Shown here: positions 42,795 to 51,646 of the stretch, in pieces
Layout of the letters: every line of letters begins with the position of its first letter
Numbering within the stretch: the first letter of the stretch is position 1
Assembly: GCA_963702535.1 (NCBI GenBank)
Contig: CAVPDG010000004.1
Coordinates: 620,001 to 684,000 of the forward strand
Length of the DNA stretch: 64,000 bases
Origin: CAVPDG01 sp963702535
GTDB lineage: Bacteria > Chloroflexota > Anaerolineae > Anaerolineales > UBA4823
Direction: 5' to 3'
Program-made: the position numbers and the translations under genes
Notes under the pieces: model-generated
What the model saw: the letters and a program-made list of their open reading frames with translations, nothing else
Databases searched by the model: none
What the model was told of the DNA's origin: nothing

Positions 42795-45429
42795 ATGATC
42801 GGCGATGTTCCAGCTCATAGCGTCAAGGAGGGTCTGTTGCCCACCCCACCCCTCCCCGCGGACCTCAAGCAGGTCGACCTTACAGAGAATGCGCGCCAGG
42901 TGCTCACCCGTCGCTACGTGCGTCGCGGTAAAAACGGCGAGCCGATTGAGACGGTTGAGGAGATGTTCTGGCGGGTGGCGTACCATATCGCCAGAGTCGA
43001 GGAAGCCTGGGCGCCGGATACAGCCCAGCGCACGCGAGAATTCTACCAGCTATTAACCACCAAGTGTTTTTTTCCGAATTCGCCCACCTTTACAGGCGCC
43101 GGCACTCCGCTCGGGCAGCTCGCGGCTTGCTTCGTGTTACCCATCGCCGATGACATGGGTCGCCACCCGGCGGGCATTTTCCAGAGCTTGCGCGATGCCG
43201 CGCTGATCCAGCAAACCGGCGGCGGCAATGGCTTTGCCTTCTCGCGCCTGCGACCCAAAAATACCCTGGTCAAGTCCTCCGCCGGGCGTGCGACGGGTCC
43301 CGTGGGTTTCTTGCGCGTCTACGATAAGGCGTTTGGCGAGATTGCCCAGGGCGGCACCCGCCGCGGCGCCAACATGGCGGTGCTGCGCGTCGATCACCCG
43401 GATATCGAGGATTTCATCACCTGCAAGACCGATGAGAATGCCATCACCAATTTCAATATCTCGGTGGGCATTACCGATGCCTTCATGCAAGCCGTCGCAC
43501 AGGACGAGGCATGGGAGCTGCGTTTCCCGGATGTCACCGCGCCGGAGTATCACGGCTTTAACGGCACTCTGGAAGATGCGGAGCAAGCCGGCGTACCGAT
43601 CAAGGTTTATAAGACCATCCCCGCTCGTGAGCTCTTCAACAAAATCGTCGAACAGGCGCACCATAACGGCGAGCCCGGTTTGCTCTTCCTGGATGCCGCC
43701 AACCGTTCCAATCCCGTCCCGCATTTGTACCCGCTCGAAGCCACCAATCCCTGTGGCGAGCAGTGGCTGGGTCCATACGAGAACTGCTGCCTGGGCTCGG
43801 TCAACCTCGCCCAGCACCTGGGACCCGATGGCAGCGTCGATTGGGAGAAACTGCGCTGGAGCGTCCAGCTTTCCACCATTTTCCTGGACGACGTCGTCGA
43901 GGCGAACGCTTACGTTCCGGCGGTTCCCCAGCTCGCGGTTGCTGCCCACCAGGCGCGCCGCATCGGGCTGGGCATCATGGGTCTGGGCGACCTGATGTAC
44001 CATGCCGGTATCCGCTATGGCTCAGCCGAAGGTCAGGAGTTCGGCGCGCAGGTGATGGAGTTTGTGCGCTATGTCGCCATGCAGACCAGCATCGAGCTTG
44101 CCCGGCAGCGCGGCGCCTTCCCCGCCATCCAGGGCAGCATCTACGATCCGAGCGACCTGCTCTGGGCGCCGCCCGCACCGGTCACCCCTTACCAGCAAGA
44201 CTTTGGACGTCCGGAGCTGGATTGGGATGCGATTGTGGCTGGCATCCGCCAGTACGGCATCCGCAACGCTGCCCAGACCACGGTTGCCCCCACCGGCACG
44301 ATTGCCACGGTGGCTGGCTGCGAAGGCTACGGCTGCGAGCCGGTCTTTGCCCTGGCGTACATCCGCCACGTCAACGATCATGGCAACGATCTGCAGCTCG
44401 CCTATACCAGCCCGCTCTTCGAGCAAGCCTTGCGCCAGGCTGGCGTCGATGAGCCGTCGCGCCAGCGCCTCATCGAGCAGGTGATGGAGAATGGCACGTG
44501 CCAGGATCTGGATAATATCCCCCAACGGGTCAAGCATACCTTTGTTGTCTCCGGTGATATCAGCGCCGATGAGCACGTGCGCATGCAAGCTGCCTTGCAA
44601 GCCTTTGTGGATAACAGCCTGAGCAAGACCATCAATTTCCCCAGCGATGCCACAGAAGAAGATGTCGCTTTGGCTTACCAGCTTGCCTGGGAGCTGGGTT
44701 GCAAAGGTATCACCGTCTACATCACCGGCTCGCGCCAGAAAGTTGTCCTGGAAACCCAGGCGACCGCCAAACAAAAGCAGCCCGAGGCGGAGGCAGCCCT
44801 CGCCATAGAAAGCACAGCGCAAGAGACGAAGACCGAGCAGGTAGCCCTGTGGCACGATCCCAAGAAGCCGCGCCCGCGTATCTTGCGCGGCTATACCTAT
44901 TCGATCAACACACCGCTGGGCAAGGCTTTTGTCACCATCAACGAGAACGGCGGCAACCAGCCATTCGAGGTCTTCATCAACACCGCCAAGGCAGGCTCCG
45001 ATACGGCGGCGGTCTCCGAAGCCATCGGGCGCCTGATCTCGTACATCCTGCGCATCTCTTCACCGGTATCGCCCCGCGACCGGCTCAAAGAGGTCTGGCG
45101 CCAGCTCTCCGGCATCGGCGGTGGTCGCTCGCTGGGTTTCGGTCCCAACCGGGTGCGCTCCCTGCCGGATGGCGTCGCTCAGCTTCTGGCTGAATACTTC
45201 GAAAGCACAGAAGACCAGGCAGCCGCATCTGGCGAGCCTGTGCAAGGCGGCAACGGCTACCACCTGCTCAGCGAGTCTGCCCGCTCTGCCCAGGCCGGCG
45301 ATGAGAATCCCTCGTCCGCCCAGCAGCCCTTGAAGTTCGGCGACCTGTGCCCGGAATGCGGCTCTGGCTGCCGTCGTAAACGAAGAGGGCTGCCGCAAGT
45401 GTTACGCCTGCGGCTTTAGCGAGTGCTAG
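42795..45429 (+). CDS. nrdJ: Vitamin B12-dependent (class II) ribonucleotide reductase (frame break near the 3' end)
   Basis: An adenosylcobalamin-dependent reductase of about 877 residues. Conserved blocks: FFPNSPTFTGAGTP, GGGNGFAFSRLRP, DATNPCGE-type ATNPCGEQWLGPYENC, NISVGITDAFM and APTGTIATVAGCEGYGCEP, with the C-terminal regulatory/zinc part. Read straight, the frame ends at 45419 in RKRRGLPQVLRLRL. A one-base correction near 45367 instead gives CPECGS, AAVVNEEGCRKCYACGFSEC and a TAG at 45427-45429, restoring the paired CxxC motifs of this family. The ATG at 42795 has GAGGAG upstream. It converts ribonucleotides to deoxyribonucleotides without oxygen. Confidence 0.95.
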
Positions 45430-45450
45430 GGTCCGTGATACCGGTCTGCC

Positions 45451-45897
45451 ATGCAAATCCCACCCCTGGCGCAGCTCATTCCGATCCTGCAGACCGCCAT
45501 CGGTCCGGTGATCCTGATCTCCGGGGTCGGAATGTTGTTGTTGTCCATGACCAACCGCCTCGGGCGGGTGATTGACCGGGCACGCAGCCTGGTGCGCGAG
45601 CAGTTCGCCGCCGGTGACGCGCTGCCTGCCGATCTCCAAGGCGAGCTGCGCATCTTGTGGCGGCGCGCTCGCCTGATCCGCCAGGCGATTGTCCTCGCTT
45701 CCATGAGCGCCCTGGCGGCTGCGCTGCTCATTATTGCCCTGTTCTTCACCGCCCTGCTGGGGATCGAGAGCAGCCTGCTGATCGGCGCGCTTTTCATCAC
45801 CTGCATGCTGTGCCTGATCGCCTCATTGGTGGTGTTCATCCACGACCTCAACCTGTCGCTGGCAGCGCTCAAGCTCGAGCTGGAGGGCAGGTTGTAA
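45451..45897 (+). CDS. DUF2721 family membrane protein
   Basis: A 148-residue membrane protein with an N-terminal helix (PVILISGVGMLLLSMTNRL), a cytosolic arginine-rich stretch (RVIDRARSLVREQ, ILWRRARLIRQAI) and two further helices ending in LVVFIHDLNLSLAALKLEL. The pattern matches the DUF2721 family, whose function is unknown. It is 21 bp after the corrected nrdJ stop, probably in the same transcript. Confidence 0.78.
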   Translation: MQIPPLAQLIPILQTAIGPVILISGVGMLLLSMTNRLGRVIDRARSLVREQFAAGDALPADLQGELRILWRRARLIRQAIVLASMSALAAALLIIALFFTALLGIESSLLIGALFITCMLCLIASLVVFIHDLNLSLAALKLELEGRL

Positions 45898-45958
45898 CTT
45901 GCCGGTAGGAAGCGCTGCAGGAGAGGGCAGCGCATCGACGGGCTGGAGAGAAAAGGTT

Positions 45959-46600
45959 ATGACGAAACGTCTGCTGATTGTGGCTGGAAATATCGGCGCA
46001 GGGAAAACCTCGCTCACCGAGCGCATCGCTGCCCGCTTGAAATGGCAATCTGCCTTCGAATCGGTTGCCGATAACCCGTACCTGGCGAATTTTTACGAAG
46101 ACATGCGCGCCTGGTCGTTCCACCTGCAGGTCTTCTTCCTGGGGCACCGCGCCGAGCAATACTTGGAAATAGCCCGCTCCCCGCAGTCTGCCATTCTGGA
46201 TCGCAGCATTTACGAGGACGCCCATATCTTTGCCCGCGCCTTGCACCACATGGGCAACCTCAACGAGCGCGATTACCTCTCCTACCGCCGGGTATTCGAC
46301 CTGGTAGTGGCAAGCTTGCCCGCCCCCGACTTGCTGATCTACCTCAAGGCGCCGGTGCCGGTGCTGATGGAGCGCATCCGCCGGCGGGGCCGGGATATCG
46401 AGACCGGCATCTCGGCGGAGTATCTTTCCTTGCTGGATTCGTTCTACGATGACTGGCTGCAGGGCTTCGATGTCTGCCCGGTGCTGACCATCCGCACCGA
46501 TGACCTGGATTTTGTGCACGAATCCCGGCACATGGATATCGTCGTCAAGCGCATCCAGGATAAGCTGGCTGGTAAGGAAGAAGTGGTATTCACGTCCTGA
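45959..46600 (+). CDS. Deoxynucleoside kinase
   Basis: A 213-residue deoxyadenosine/deoxyguanosine-type kinase. P-loop VAGNIGAGKTSL, catalytic DRSIYEDAHIFA, and the lid arginines in RRRGRDIE. It phosphorylates deoxynucleosides for salvage. The ATG at 45959 (MTKRLLIVAGNIG) has an AAAAGG site; an upstream in-frame TTG at 45899 is unlikely. Lying after nrdR, nrdJ and DUF2721 on the same strand, it completes a dNTP-supply block. The convergent sugar operon ends 37 bp downstream. Confidence 0.9.
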   Translation: MTKRLLIVAGNIGAGKTSLTERIAARLKWQSAFESVADNPYLANFYEDMRAWSFHLQVFFLGHRAEQYLEIARSPQSAILDRSIYEDAHIFARALHHMGNLNERDYLSYRRVFDLVVASLPAPDLLIYLKAPVPVLMERIRRRGRDIETGISAEYLSLLDSFYDDWLQGFDVCPVLTIRTDDLDFVHESRHMDIVVKRIQDKLAGKEEVVFTS

Positions 46601-46637
46601 GCGGGCGGCTGCGCGCCAAACGCCCGCATCCAGTCCG

Positions 46638-47855
46638 TCAAGCGGCGATCACAGCGCGCAGCTCCTGGCACACCCGGTCTACTTCGCTTTCGCTCATCAC
46701 GCCCGAGAATGGGATAGCCAACCCCCTCTGTCCCAGGTCTTCCGTCACCGGAAAATCGCCGGGTTGGTAGCCGAATTGCGCCGCCATGTAGGGCTGCAGG
46801 TGGATCGGCAGGAAGTACGGTCGCGCCGGAATGCCCCTCTCGCCCAAGCGGCGCGCGACCTCGTCGCGGTCGATGCCGGCTGCAAAACGGATCACATACA
46901 CGAACCAGCTCGCCCGGCTGGTGGTTGCAGCCAGGCGGGGCGCTTCCACGCCGGGGATCTCGCTCAAACGCTGCGCATACCAGCCCGCCACCTGCTCCCG
47001 TTTGGAGAGCAGCTCCTCGATGCGCCCGATCTGCACCCGCCCCAGCGCGGCGCTCATCTCATCCAGCCGGTAGTTATATCCCAGGTAGGTGTGCTGCAGC
47101 CAGGTGTCCCCTGGCGCCCTTCCCTGGTTGCGCATGGCTCTCATCGCCGCGGCTGCCTGGTCGTCGTCGGTGACGATCATCGCCCCCTCGCCGGTCGTGA
47201 TTTGCTTGTTGGGGTAGAAGGCGAAAACGCCGCTCTCGCCCAGCCCGCCCGCCAGCTTTCCTTTGTACTGCGCGCCTAATGCCTCGCAGGCGTCCTCGAT
47301 CACAGTCAGCCCGTGTTTTCTGGCTACCCCGTTGATGGCGTCCATGTCCGCCGGTTGCCCGAAGACATCCACCGGCAGGATGCCTTTCAATTGCCACCTG
47401 GCGCTCGTCCCCTGGCGCGGCAGCCATTGCCGCGCCGCTCGACCACCCCGTTGCAAATCTTCGGCGGCGGCCTTGACCAGCGCCGGGTCGATATTGCCGG
47501 TCTGGGGATCCACGTCCACAAAGATGGGTACGGCTCTCTCGAAGAGCAGCACATTGCTCGAAGCTACGAAGGAGAAGGGCGTGGTGATCACCAGGTGCCG
47601 GTAAGCGCCATCCCGGTCGCCGATGCCCGCCGCGCGCACGCACAGGTGCAAGCCCGCTGTACCGGAGCTGACCCCGATGGCGTGCTTTTTGCCGGTGTAC
47701 TGGCGGAAGCTCTCCTCGAACCTTACGATCTCCTCGCCCATGCTCAGGTTGGGCGTGCGCAAGACGGCTGCCACCGCCTCCCGCTCGGCGTCGCTCAAAT
47801 CGGGGGAGGACATGGGCACTTTCGTATTAGGGGCTTCGCTGCTATGACGGGTCAA
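46638..47855 (-). CDS. DegT/DnrJ/EryC1/StrS family sugar aminotransferase
   Basis: A 405-residue PLP aminotransferase acting on nucleotide-linked keto sugars. Features: VPMSSPDLSDAEREAV start, GVSSGTAGLHLCVRAAG, VFGQPADMDAI, VIEDACEALGAQYKG, the PLP lysine in FAFYPNKQITTGEGAM, and GYNYRLDEMSAALG. By context it would aminate the 4-keto sugar whose amine is then acylated by the PglD-like domain, as PglE does in bacillosamine synthesis. The start is TTG at 47855 with GGAG 7 bases upstream. It is 21 bp after the lipoyl-PglD gene. Confidence 0.93.
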   Translation of the reverse strand: MTRHSSEAPNTKVPMSSPDLSDAEREAVAAVLRTPNLSMGEEIVRFEESFRQYTGKKHAIGVSSGTAGLHLCVRAAGIGDRDGAYRHLVITTPFSFVASSNVLLFERAVPIFVDVDPQTGNIDPALVKAAAEDLQRGGRAARQWLPRQGTSARWQLKGILPVDVFGQPADMDAINGVARKHGLTVIEDACEALGAQYKGKLAGGLGESGVFAFYPNKQITTGEGAMIVTDDDQAAAAMRAMRNQGRAPGDTWLQHTYLGYNYRLDEMSAALGRVQIGRIEELLSKREQVAGWYAQRLSEIPGVEAPRLAATTSRASWFVYVIRFAAGIDRDEVARRLGERGIPARPYFLPIHLQPYMAAQFGYQPGDFPVTEDLGQRGLAIPFSGVMSESEVDRVCQELRAVIAA

Positions 47856-47876
47856 GGGTTGCTCCAGGAAAAGGGA

Positions 47877-48962
47877 TTAATCGGGCCAGGTCGATCCTGC
47901 CCGCACGACTGCGTTCTCGGGGACATCGCTCTTGATCGTGGCGCCGTTGCCGATGCGCGCCCCTGCCCCGATCTGCACTTGCAGGTTGACGGTGACGCCC
48001 ATACCCACCAGCGCCCGCTCGCCAACCTGCACCTCTCCCGCCAGGATGGCGCCCGGGGATAGGTTGGCGTACTCCCCGAGTGTGCAATCGTGCGAGACGA
48101 TGACGCCGGTATTGATGAGCGCGCCGAATCCGATGACAGCCTCGCTGCCCACGTAGGCGTGCGGCATCACCTGCACGCCGGGTGCGAGCCGGGCGCTTGG
48201 CTCGAGATAGGCGGTAGGGTGCACCAACGCCGGGCAGGTGAACCCTGCCTCAGCCAGGCGGCGGAACACCGCAATCCGCGCGGCGATATTCCCAATGCCT
48301 CCCACCGCGTTGGCAGCCAGGCGCACCCCCTGGCTGTAAAGCTCCGCCAGGATTTCACTGCCCCCCAGCACGGGCACGCCGGTCACTTGCTCGCCGCGTT
48401 GCTTGCCATCGTCTACCAAGCCCACGATGCGGTACGCAGCCTGGGCGCGCAGCAGCTCGATCAGCGCTTTGCCGTGCCCGCCCCCGCCGTAGACCAGGAT
48501 GGCGGTCGGGTCGAAGGCGCTGGGCGGGATCTGCAGGTCCTTCACTCTGCTTTTCTGGATGGCGTCGCGCACCATTGCCTCGGTGACCAGCGCTCCCGCG
48601 GGGAAGTGCTCCAGGTCGAGCGCGTGCTGGCGCGCCAGGCTCAAGGCTGGTTTCGTGAAGCGCCTGTCTGCTGGCGCCGCTGGCGCCGCGCCATCCGCCT
48701 CATCAGCCGGCGACTCATCCGCCGTGTCGGCAATCGTGCACAGCGTTTCCCCGGCTGGCACTGCCTGCCCTTTCTCGAAGCGCCACCCTACCACAAATCC
48801 GGCTCTGGGCGCTTCCACCTCCAGGGTAGACTTGGTGGTCTCCAGCGTGCAGAGCACATCCCCTTGCGCCACAGGCTGACCGTTGGCGATGTGAATGGCT
48901 TGCAGGATGGCTTCCGGCTCGTTGGGGTTGACAAGGGGGGCTGGGATCAGGGTTATCGCCAT
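47877..48962 (-). CDS. Lipoyl domain + peripheral-subunit-binding domain + PglD/NeuD sugar acyltransferase fusion
   Basis: A 361-residue protein of unusual architecture. Residues 1-78 are a lipoyl domain with the lipoyl-lysine K44 in LETTKSTLEVEAP. Residues 79-100 are an Ala/Pro/Asp linker. Residues 101-138 match the peripheral subunit binding domain of E2 enzymes (TKPALSLARQHALDLEHFPAG and VTEAMVRDAI). Residues 153-361 are a PglD/NeuD acyltransferase: YGGGGHGK (158-165), then a left-handed beta-helix of hexapeptide repeats with the catalytic-type His291 in VIVSHDCTLGEYANL. So an E2 scaffold carries a sugar N-acyltransferase where the E2 catalytic domain should be. It is flanked by E1-beta and a sugar aminotransferase. 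Confidence 0.9.
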   Translation of the reverse strand: MAITLIPAPLVNPNEPEAILQAIHIANGQPVAQGDVLCTLETTKSTLEVEAPRAGFVVGWRFEKGQAVPAGETLCTIADTADESPADEADGAAPAAPADRRFTKPALSLARQHALDLEHFPAGALVTEAMVRDAIQKSRVKDLQIPPSAFDPTAILVYGGGGHGKALIELLRAQAAYRIVGLVDDGKQRGEQVTGVPVLGGSEILAELYSQGVRLAANAVGGIGNIAARIAVFRRLAEAGFTCPALVHPTAYLEPSARLAPGVQVMPHAYVGSEAVIGFGALINTGVIVSHDCTLGEYANLSPGAILAGEVQVGERALVGMGVTVNLQVQIGAGARIGNGATIKSDVPENAVVRAGSTWPD

Positions 48963-49007
48963 GCTTCGTTTATACCATGCTTTCTCTGTGTCTATCCGTC
49001 CGCTCGT

Positions 49008-50090
49008 TCAGAACATATTTTCGATGGCAGCAACCAGCGCTTCCATTCCCGGCAGCACGGCGGATTCGAGGGCGGTTGAGGCAGGCACGGGCAGGTCGAG
49101 CGCGGCAAGGCGCCGGATTTTGCTCGCCCGCTGGTCGTCACTCTCCACCAGGCGGGCGACCACTTCTGCCCCCCAGCCGCAAGCCAGGCTGCCTTCCTCG
49201 AGTACGAGCAGCTTGCCGGTTTTTAACGTCGAGTCCAGGATGGTTTCCACCTGCTGGGGGGCAAGCCGGGTCGGGACGACCAGCTCGATGAAGATCTCCT
49301 TCTCGTAAGCCAGCCAGACCATCGCCTGCCGCGCCAGCTCTGCCATGTAGCCGTAGGCAGCGATGCTCAGGATGGGCGGCGGGGCGCCGCGCAGGCTCAA
49401 CCGGTAGGTGGGGAGCCGCGGTTGCCCGGTCAGGGAGCCCATTGTCGCCTCGTTTTGCCTGTGATCGCTCTCCCATCCGGTTTCAAGGCTCAGCTCCTCG
49501 GCTTCGCTCTCCTGGAATAGCGGCAGCGCATAGAGCAGCTTGTTCTCGATGAACAGCGTTGGGTCCTCGCCCTCCAGGATCAGTTGCTTGAGCAGCTCGC
49601 CCGGGTCTCCCAGGGCGGTTGCCGCCACCACGCGCAACCCGGGCACGCCCAGGAACAGCTTCTCGAGGGTCTGGCTGTGTGTCGGACCGTAACCTCGCCG
49701 CCCGCCCATCGGCGTGCGAATCAGCAGGGGCACGCGCACCTGGTCGTTGTACATCCAGCGGAATTTTGCCGCATGGTTGACGATCTGGTCGGCTGCCAGG
49801 GTCAGGAAATCGCCGAACATGATCTCGACCACCGGGCGCATGCCGCGCAGCGCCAAACCACTGGCAATCCCCACGATGCCCGCTTCCGAGATCGGCGTTG
49901 TCCACACACGCTCGGGATATGCCGACGATAGCCCCCGGGACACCTTGAATGCCCCGCCGTATGGATCGAGCACATCTTCGCCCAGCAGGATCACGCTCTC
50001 GTCGGCGGCAAAAGCCCCGTGCAAACCGGCGTTGAGCGCAGCCAGCACGCTGCGCCTGGGCGTGCTTCCGGTTTGGGGGTCAGTGGACAT
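49008..50090 (-). CDS. 2-oxoacid dehydrogenase E1 component, beta subunit
   Basis: A 360-residue E1-beta of the pyruvate/acetoin/branched-chain dehydrogenase group. Landmarks: ILLGEDVLDPYGGAFKVSRGL, TTPISEAGIVGIASGLALRGMRPVVEIMFGDFLTLAADQIVNHAAKFRW-type core, GPTHSQTLEKLF and PGLRVVAAT. The C-terminal transketolase-like half (KLLVLEEGSLACGWGAEVVARL) is intact. The loop FRWMYNDQVRVPLLIRTPMGGRRGYG is typical. It overlaps the E1-alpha stop by 11 bp and lies 45 bp before the lipoyl-PglD fusion, so it should form the alpha2-beta2 decarboxylase that loads the lipoyl group. Confidence 0.94.
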   Translation of the reverse strand: MSTDPQTGSTPRRSVLAALNAGLHGAFAADESVILLGEDVLDPYGGAFKVSRGLSSAYPERVWTTPISEAGIVGIASGLALRGMRPVVEIMFGDFLTLAADQIVNHAAKFRWMYNDQVRVPLLIRTPMGGRRGYGPTHSQTLEKLFLGVPGLRVVAATALGDPGELLKQLILEGEDPTLFIENKLLYALPLFQESEAEELSLETGWESDHRQNEATMGSLTGQPRLPTYRLSLRGAPPPILSIAAYGYMAELARQAMVWLAYEKEIFIELVVPTRLAPQQVETILDSTLKTGKLLVLEEGSLACGWGAEVVARLVESDDQRASKIRRLAALDLPVPASTALESAVLPGMEALVAAIENMF

Positions 50091-51639
50091 CGGTCACCTG
50101 CCCCTCCAATGTTGGGTACGGGTCTGTTAGAGCGCTCTGGTAAGCCTGCTCGATCCGGGCGTCGACGCTGGCCTGGATCTTCTTCACAATTTCCCTATCC
50201 AACCGCGCCGCCTGGATGCTGAGCGGGTCGCGCTCCTGGCGCAGTCGCTGCACCGCATCCGCGGGGCGGGTGTCATCCCCCTTGGAGTGCGGTCCGAAGC
50301 GGCAGGTGTGCAGGATCAAGGCGCGCGGTCCACCCTGGCTGCGCACCTCAGCGAGCTGTTTGCCGGCGTGGGTGTAGATGAGGCGCACGTCGCTGCTGTC
50401 CAGCTCGGCGAGGGGTATGCCGAAAGCCGAGAAGCGCGCCGCGATGTCGCCCGCCAGCGCCAGGTCCACCGGCGTGGTCTGGGCGATGCGGTTATCTTCC
50501 ACCACGTACAGGATCGGCGCTTTCCACAGCGCCGCCATGTTGAGCGCTTCATAGACCACCCCCTCGCCCAGCGTGCCATCGCCCAGGAAGGCGATCACCA
50601 CTGCCCCGCTGCGCTTTTGCTTTTCCGCCAGCGCCATGCCGGTGGCTACCGGCGTAATGCCCCCTTGCACGCCGTTGGAGTAGAAATTACCCCAGCACAG
50701 GTGCTGCGAGCCGCCCCGCCCGCCGCACACGCCGCTGCTGCGCCCCATCAGCTCGGCGAACAGCCGGCGCGGGTCTCCGCCGCTTGCCAGGAAGTGCCCG
50801 TGCCCGCGGTGGTTGCTGAAGACCACATCCCCTTCCTGCAGGTGGCTGAGCACGCCCACCGCGTCGGCTTCCTGTCCCAGGGAGGTGTGCGTCGTGCCGC
50901 TGAAAACCCCTTTTGGGAAGTTTTCCAGCAGCGTCTCCTCGAAGCGCCGGATGGTGACCATGCGTTCGTAGAGCTCAGCGTCGTCAATCATGGCGTGGCT
51001 TCGTGTCCTGCTGCCGGCTTGCTGCGCATCATTGCCCAGGAATTCCGGCGCGGTGGCATGTTCGGGATGGCTGATCCCCTCGCGTTTCAGGATGGAGATA
51101 ATCGTCCTCCACAGGATGCGAATGTCCAACCTGAGCGACCAGTGATCGACATACCATACATCCAGCCGGAACTTCTCTTCCCATTCCAGGGTATTGCGCC
51201 CGTTGACCTGCGCCCAGCCGGTGATGCCGGGCAACACTTCATGCCGGCGGTGTTGCTCTGGCGAGTAGCGCTCCAGGTAGCGCATTAACAGCGGTCTGGG
51301 ACCCACCAGGCTCATCTCGCCGCGCAATACATTGAACAATTCCGGAAGCTCATCCAGGCTATACGAGCGCATGAAGTGCCCCAGCCGCGTCAGGCGCTGC
51401 TCATCGGGTAGCAGCGCGCCGGAGGCGTCTCGCCCGTCGGTCATCGAGCGGAATTTTATCATCTCGAACGGTTTCTCGCGATAGCCTGGGCGTGTCTGGG
51501 TGAAGAGCACCGGTCGCCCGAGCTTGAGCCGCACCAGCACTGCCAGCGTCGCCAGGAGCGGTGAGATCAGCACGATGCCCGGCAGGGTGAGCAGCAGGTC
51601 GAATAAACGCTTGGAGATGGGGATGCCCGCAGGGAACAT
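50080..51639 (-). CDS. PglC-type phosphoglycosyl transferase fused to 2-oxoacid dehydrogenase E1-alpha
   Basis: One open frame of 519 residues. Residues 1-205 are a PglC-like monotopic phosphoglycosyl transferase: re-entrant N-terminal helix, FTQTRPGYREKPFEMIKFRSM, the catalytic Asp96-Glu97 in SLDELPELFNVLRG, SLVGPRPLL and PGITGWAQVNGRN. Residues 217-519 are E1-alpha: HTSLGQEADAVG, NHRGHGHFLASGGDP, GGRGGSQH and the thiamine diphosphate motif GDG (353-355) with Asn383. Met217 (ATG at 50991) could be a separate start, but no good ribosome binding site precedes it. The gene starts 7 bases after the mfd stop. The first half attaches a sugar phosphate to undecaprenyl phosphate; the second decarboxylates a 2-oxoacid. 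Confidence 0.88.
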   Translation of the reverse strand: MFPAGIPISKRLFDLLLTLPGIVLISPLLATLAVLVRLKLGRPVLFTQTRPGYREKPFEMIKFRSMTDGRDASGALLPDEQRLTRLGHFMRSYSLDELPELFNVLRGEMSLVGPRPLLMRYLERYSPEQHRRHEVLPGITGWAQVNGRNTLEWEEKFRLDVWYVDHWSLRLDIRILWRTIISILKREGISHPEHATAPEFLGNDAQQAGSRTRSHAMIDDAELYERMVTIRRFEETLLENFPKGVFSGTTHTSLGQEADAVGVLSHLQEGDVVFSNHRGHGHFLASGGDPRRLFAELMGRSSGVCGGRGGSQHLCWGNFYSNGVQGGITPVATGMALAEKQKRSGAVVIAFLGDGTLGEGVVYEALNMAALWKAPILYVVEDNRIAQTTPVDLALAGDIAARFSAFGIPLAELDSSDVRLIYTHAGKQLAEVRSQGGPRALILHTCRFGPHSKGDDTRPADAVQRLRQERDPLSIQAARLDREIVKKIQASVDARIEQAYQSALTDPYPTLEGQVTDVH

Positions 51640-51646
51640 GGCTGCA

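Noticed and set aside
46638..51639. Operon as an ordinary pyruvate or acetoin dehydrogenase complex
   Set aside because: There is no E2 catalytic domain and no E3; the E2-like protein ends in a sugar acyltransferase and the neighbours are sugar-modifying enzymes.
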